NCBI GenBank assembly: GCA_937969505.1
Contig: CALBWA010000009.1
Location: forward strand, 148,945-212,944
Reading direction: 5' to 3'
Source of the DNA: an uncultured Erythrobacter sp.
GTDB lineage: Bacteria > Pseudomonadota > Alphaproteobacteria > Sphingomonadales > Sphingomonadaceae
DNA: 64,000 bases
Position 1 is the stretch's first letter, and each line of letters opens with the position of its first letter. Positions 60,372-64,000 of this stretch are shown one piece after another. The notes under the pieces were generated by a model. The model searched no databases. It was not told the origin of the DNA and worked only from the letters and a program-made list of their open reading frames with translations. Made by a program: the position numbers and the translations under genes.

Positions 60372-62570
60372 ATGAATACCAAGCTGCTACTATCGACTGT
60401 TCTTGTCACCGGCTCAGCCTGCATTGTCTTGGCCGGGACGCCTCCAGTTGCGGCCGAAGACTGCCTGCTCGACCGAAATGGCAACGGCAATGTTGATGCA
60501 GGATCGACCGACAATGATGGCGGTGCTGAATCATCTGATGCCAATGAGCGGCTGGCGTGCGGTGTTTCCGCTCTGGCCAGCGGAGCATTCTCAACAGCGC
60601 TTGGCGCAAACACCCTGGCCAGCGGGTCCGATAGTGTTGCCGTCGGAGAAAGCGCATCAGCGGCTGGCGACAGTTCCACCAGCGTTGGGACCTTGGCCAG
60701 CGCGGCGCTGAACAATGCAACCGCAGTTGGTTTCGACGCTGACGCATTGGGCAGTTTGAGCACAAGCGTGGGTTCGCAATCGAATGCCCTGTCAGACAAT
60801 GCCAGCGCGTTCGGCTCTGCGGCAAGTGCTGATAGCGCCAGGGCAACCAGTGTGGGCGCAGCCTCGCAAGCGACCAGTTCGGATACCACTGCACTGGGTT
60901 ATCAGGCGCAGGCCGTAGGCGAAGGAGCAACATCGGTCGGGACAAATTCAGTTGCGAACAACGAGGCTGGCAGTGCCTTTGGTCGCGGTGCGCAGGCGGG
61001 CGGGGTTGGGGCGACCAGCATTGGAGCGGCTGCCCAGGCCAATGGCACCGGTGCCGCGGCATTGGGGGCAGCTGCGCGAGCCGAGGCTGCGACTGCCATC
61101 GCGATTGGTGCCGATGGCCAGGATCTTGACAGTTTCGGTGCAATAGCTGCTTCGGAATTGGCCATCGCAATCGGTGGCGATGCCGAGGCGGTCGGCAGCT
61201 TTTCGATCGCTTTGGGCCAGCAATCGACCACCAGCGATGTGCATGCCGTGGCTTTGGGCGGCAATGCCAGTGCCCAGGGCGTTGGCGCCACCTCGGTTGG
61301 GGTTTCGGCCATGGCCGAGGAATCCGCGACTGCAATTGGCGCAGGCAGTTTTGCAGGCTCAGGCAGTTTTGCAGGCGGGCAAGAGAGTGAGGCTGCGGGA
61401 ACGGGAGATGTTGCCTTGGGTGCCTTTGCGACGACTGCAGGCGGAGCAGCTGCGCAAGGCAACATAGCGATCGGCGGGATTGCCGAAGTCTTCGATGCGG
61501 CCAGTGTTGGCGGATACAGCGCAACCACAGCTCAACAACGCACAACGGCCAATGGCGGCAATGCAATTGCCATCGGCGCGAGCGCGCAATCCACTGGAAA
61601 TCAGGCTATCGCCATTGGTTTGAATGCCTCTGCCATCAGCGCCGATAATGTTGCGCTGGGCCGGGCGGCTTCGGCCAGCGGGACCGGTTCGAGCGCTTTC
61701 GGGCGGCAAGCTGCGGCTTCAGGCTTCAACGCTGCGGCGATTGGGGCTCTGGCATCTGCCACGGGCACAGGCGCATTGGCAATCGGGCCCAGTTCGCAGG
61801 CGCGGGCAAGTTCGGCCACGGCCATCGGGATCAACAGCCGGGCCGATACCAATGCCGTTGCCATCGGCACCTTTGCCTTGGCCGCAGGCAATGCCTCCAT
61901 GGCGCTGGGCAGGCTGTCGACCGCTCTGGGTGATCGTTCAACCGCGATTGGCTATGATGCCAATGCCTCGCAATTTTCTGCCACCGCCATCGGCGCCGGG
62001 GCAGAGGCAGTGCATGAAAGCGCCACCGCTGTGGGGGCCGGGGCCCAGACCTCTGCCGCCAACCAGCTGGCGCTGGGCGGTGCCGGTGGCTCGGTGAAGA
62101 TCGGGGACATCGATGCCTCCACCGCGGCCCAGCAGGGCCCGGTCGATGTGGTCACCATCGATGGCAATGGCACGCTGGGCCGGCAGCAGGCCGCCAGCGC
62201 GCAATCGGTTGCCAATGTCGGCAATTCTCTGCGCGCCCTGGCTGCGGTCTCCGACACGCAGTTCAATGCCCTGTCAAGCGAGGTCAGCGCACTGGGCGGA
62301 CGGGTCGACAATCTGTTCGATCTGACCCAGACGGTCGATGCCGATGCCCAGCGGGGCATTGCAGCCGTTGCTGCGGCTGCCAATCCCCACTTTCCATCAG
62401 AGCCGGGCAAGACCAGCTATGTGAGCAATGTCGCCTCCTATCGCGGGGAGTTCGGTGTTTCAGCCGGGCTGATGCACCGGTTTGACGGCGACTTCGCCAT
62501 TACCGCCGGGGTTTCCTATGCGGGTGGCAACAGCACGTCGGTGCGGGCTGGCATCGCAGGTGAGTTCTGA
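60372..62570 (+). CDS. YadA-like trimeric autotransporter adhesin
   Basis: A 732-residue surface protein. Residues 1-28 form a signal peptide. Then comes a short head with EDCLLDRNGNGNVDAGSTDN and LACGV (a Cys pair with Asp/Asn-rich turns), then about 550 residues of degenerate 14-residue repeats (xAxAxGxxSxAxG type, e.g. STALGANTLASGSDSVAVGE), the Hep_Hag/YadA left-handed beta-roll. A stalk-like region precedes the C-terminal YadA anchor, which carries YRGEFGVSAGLMHRFDGDFA and ends IAGEF. Trimer formation and host or surface adhesion are family knowledge. A similar gene lies downstream. Confidence 0.93.
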   Translation: MNTKLLLSTVLVTGSACIVLAGTPPVAAEDCLLDRNGNGNVDAGSTDNDGGAESSDANERLACGVSALASGAFSTALGANTLASGSDSVAVGESASAAGDSSTSVGTLASAALNNATAVGFDADALGSLSTSVGSQSNALSDNASAFGSAASADSARATSVGAASQATSSDTTALGYQAQAVGEGATSVGTNSVANNEAGSAFGRGAQAGGVGATSIGAAAQANGTGAAALGAAARAEAATAIAIGADGQDLDSFGAIAASELAIAIGGDAEAVGSFSIALGQQSTTSDVHAVALGGNASAQGVGATSVGVSAMAEESATAIGAGSFAGSGSFAGGQESEAAGTGDVALGAFATTAGGAAAQGNIAIGGIAEVFDAASVGGYSATTAQQRTTANGGNAIAIGASAQSTGNQAIAIGLNASAISADNVALGRAASASGTGSSAFGRQAAASGFNAAAIGALASATGTGALAIGPSSQARASSATAIGINSRADTNAVAIGTFALAAGNASMALGRLSTALGDRSTAIGYDANASQFSATAIGAGAEAVHESATAVGAGAQTSAANQLALGGAGGSVKIGDIDASTAAQQGPVDVVTIDGNGTLGRQQAASAQSVANVGNSLRALAAVSDTQFNALSSEVSALGGRVDNLFDLTQTVDADAQRGIAAVAAAANPHFPSEPGKTSYVSNVASYRGEFGVSAGLMHRFDGDFAITAGVSYAGGNSTSVRAGIAGEF

Positions 62571-63016
62571 CGGATCAACCCGGCATCGGGCTCAAGGTGA
62601 AGCTGGAAAAAGGTTCGTTTGACAAAGTCCCGCGGGTCTATGGCGATATTCCAGGCGCGAAGTGCGCCAGTCGCGAGCATCACTTGCTGCGCAGCTTTCG
62701 ACCCAGACCCCGGTCCGTATGATCTGCTTTTGCAGATCTGATCGACCGTCACATCAATTGGTGCGCTATATTGCGTGATTAGATCAGCGGGGGCTGTCCA
62801 ATTGGTTGCAAGTCCTTGGTGCGGCATTGGGCAGAGACTGCCCTCTGAAAGATCGACGAGACCATAATTTGCCATGCCAAATATTTGCTTCATAGTGCCG
62901 CGGTCAATCCAAGGGGGAGAGCAGCGCAAATCATTACGGCTCAGGCAAATAATCACGCTTGGACAATCGGGTCGCTTGGCGCTGTTCCCTTCGCACTATT
63001 TCGAAGGGGAATACAC
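62571..63016 (+). other. 446-bp gene-free region
   Basis: Lies between the two adhesin genes. A 146-codon minus-strand frame (62516-62956) runs through it and into the adhesin end, but has no ribosome binding site and no recognisable domain. The last 60 bp resemble the leader of the first adhesin gene (a CCCTT...GAAGGGG block before the ATG). Confidence 0.55.
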
Positions 63017-64000
63017 ATGAAGAAGTCACTATTGCTGTCGAGCATTCTTTCGGCAGGCATCGCCGCGTCGTATATCGTCGCGCCGAACGAAGCCCGCGCG
63101 GATGATTGCCTGCTCGACCGCGATAATGATGGCGATGCGGATGACAACCTAAGCTTTCGCGATAATGACGGCGATGCGGATTCGCTGAACCGCGACAACA
63201 GCATTGCCTGCGGTGTTAGAGCGCGGGCCACGGCAAGTCGAACAATTGCACTGGGCAATCTCGCACTGGCGAATGGTGACGGCGCGATCGCAATCGGCGC
63301 AGATTCCGGCGACGCGGACAGCAATGGAGCAAGAGCCTCGGCTGAAAACAGCATCGCTATCGGTCAAGATGCGATTGCCAATGGTGGGAGAGGAAGTATT
63401 GCTATTGGCGCACGCACTGTGGGGGGCGCCGCAGGGGCTGCAACAGCGGTTGGACACGAAGCGCTAGTGAGCGGCGTGAATGGAACCGCCATTGGTCAGA
63501 GAGCCCAGGCGACTGACGCAAGCGCAACTGCACTAGGTTCAAGTGCCGAAGCTACTAGCGCGTTTTCTACCGCCGTTGGTTCCGCCTCAGAAGCATCGCA
63601 GGACAGAGCCAGCGCCTTTGGCGTTGGGGCTTTTGCCAGAGGCACGCATTCCACCACTATTGGTGCCAATTCAGCTGCTACGGCGGAAAATGCCACTGCC
63701 TTGGGTTATTTGACCCAGGCTACAGGGCTGCGATCCACCAGCATTGGTGCGCTTTCAAAAGCTATTGCCATCAATGCAGTTGCCATTGGAGCGGATTCGA
63801 CCGCCGCTGGCACGGCCTCGGTAGCACTGGGTGCAGATGCTTTGGCGAATGCAGCAGGCGCGATAGCGATTGGCAATCTGGCATCGGCGTCGAGCGCAGA
63901 CAATACGGCTCTGGGTAATGGTGCGCGTGCCAATGGCACCGGGGCAAATGCGCTGGGTGCGGGTTCCTTTGCCAGTGGCGGCAATGCTGTGGCCCTGGGC
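63017..64000 (+). CDS. Second YadA-like adhesin, cut off at window end
   Basis: Open from ATG 63017 to the last base (328 codons), so the C-terminus is missing. AAGGGG precedes the start. Residues 1-28 are a signal peptide ending NEARA. The head is DDCLLDRDNDGDADD, a second RDNDGDADS, then NSIACGV, the same Cys-bracketed Asp/Asn-rich layout as the first adhesin with more acidic turns. The rest are beta-roll repeats (IALGNLALANGDGAIAIGAD, TAIGQRAQATDASATALGSS). The two genes are tandem paralogues. A YadA anchor domain is expected beyond the window. Confidence 0.9.
   Translation, partial: MKKSLLLSSILSAGIAASYIVAPNEARADDCLLDRDNDGDADDNLSFRDNDGDADSLNRDNSIACGVRARATASRTIALGNLALANGDGAIAIGADSGDADSNGARASAENSIAIGQDAIANGGRGSIAIGARTVGGAAGAATAVGHEALVSGVNGTAIGQRAQATDASATALGSSAEATSAFSTAVGSASEASQDRASAFGVGAFARGTHSTTIGANSAATAENATALGYLTQATGLRSTSIGALSKAIAINAVAIGADSTAAGTASVALGADALANAAGAIAIGNLASASSADNTALGNGARANGTGANALGAGSFASGGNAVALG

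Noticed and set aside
60406..61566. Long minus-strand frames opposite the first adhesin
   Set aside because: The repetitive, low-complexity sense sequence generates open antisense frames; no domain present.
62516..62956. 146-codon minus-strand frame in the inter-adhesin gap
   Set aside because: Overlaps the adhesin C-terminus, has no ribosome binding site and no domain. Left unannotated, though not fully excluded.
1..64000. tRNA genes, CRISPR arrays, insertion sequences, prophage
   Set aside because: No cloverleaf-like T-arm sequences, regular spacer-repeat arrays, transposase or integrase genes or phage structural genes were seen on reading both strands.

Overview
The window looks like a chromosomal segment of an alphaproteobacterium of the order Sphingomonadales, most likely Erythrobacteraceae-like. 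The reasons are the alphaproteobacterial aa3 oxidase gene order (ctaC-ctaD-...-ctaB-small ORF-ctaG-ctaE-DUF983-surf1), a GCS2-type gshA, a class I lysyl-tRNA synthetase, a ribosomal protein L21 with a long Lys/Ala tail, a Sphingomonadales-type DinG-like helicase, and short GC-rich extragenic palindromes. This placement rests on family knowledge and was not tested by a search. Genes are dense, often coupled by ATGA, GTGA or TGATG overlaps. I saw no rRNA, tRNA, CRISPR array, prophage or insertion sequence.

Layout. 1-900: two coupled PaaI-type thioesterases. 1017-3055: a 46-residue peptide gene with a strong ribosome binding site, followed by two overlapping genes for proteins that resemble no characterised family I can name; the second has a cupin-like His/Glu pattern. 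This is the best candidate here for an undescribed system. 3062-7692 (minus): pyrE-pdxJ-membrane protein-acpS-lepB-DUF3089-ruvX, covering pyrimidine, PLP and ACP maturation, protein export and DNA/RNA processing. 7906-15425: cytochrome c oxidase structural and assembly genes with an inserted epoxide-hydrolase-like gene. 15485-20218: thrC, an rRNA methyltransferase-like gene, folB, a small Rossmann-like gene and moaA-moaD-moaE. 20242-22015: an FNR-box-controlled membrane protein, an FNR-type oxygen regulator and a lipoprotein. 22221-23747: rplU-rpmA and a GNAT acetyltransferase.

23837-29811: a diiron-type hydrolase divergent from a TetR regulator, a YgfZ-type Fe-S protein with an ATP-grasp enzyme, pyrC, rarD and a glycine-zipper surface protein. 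29936-37306: astD, selO, a hydrolase/glycosyltransferase pair, and a TPR membrane protein with bamB (outer-membrane assembly). 37334-45203: gshA-rsmE, a membrane protein coupled to ubiA, a VOC protein, soxR, a SixA-like phosphatase and a helicase. 45341-48208: a copper-resistance operon (multicopper oxidase copA, copB) behind a CsoR-type operator. 48226-55770: an MFS permease, lysS, a prolyl-4-hydroxylase-like dioxygenase, an Arg-rich RcnB-like protein, a flavin-fold oxidase, an unknown gene, and a GIY-YIG nuclease set among REP-like palindromes. 55775-64000: ettA, a TonB-dependent receptor, and two tandem YadA-like trimeric adhesin genes, the second cut off by the window end.

How the parts connect: respiration (cox genes, heme A branch, SURF1), oxygen sensing (FNR), redox sensing (SoxR) and copper handling (CopA/CopB, Cox11) sit close together. 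Much of the rest is core metabolism, envelope biogenesis (LepB, BamB, TPR partner) and surface structures (TonB receptor, adhesins).
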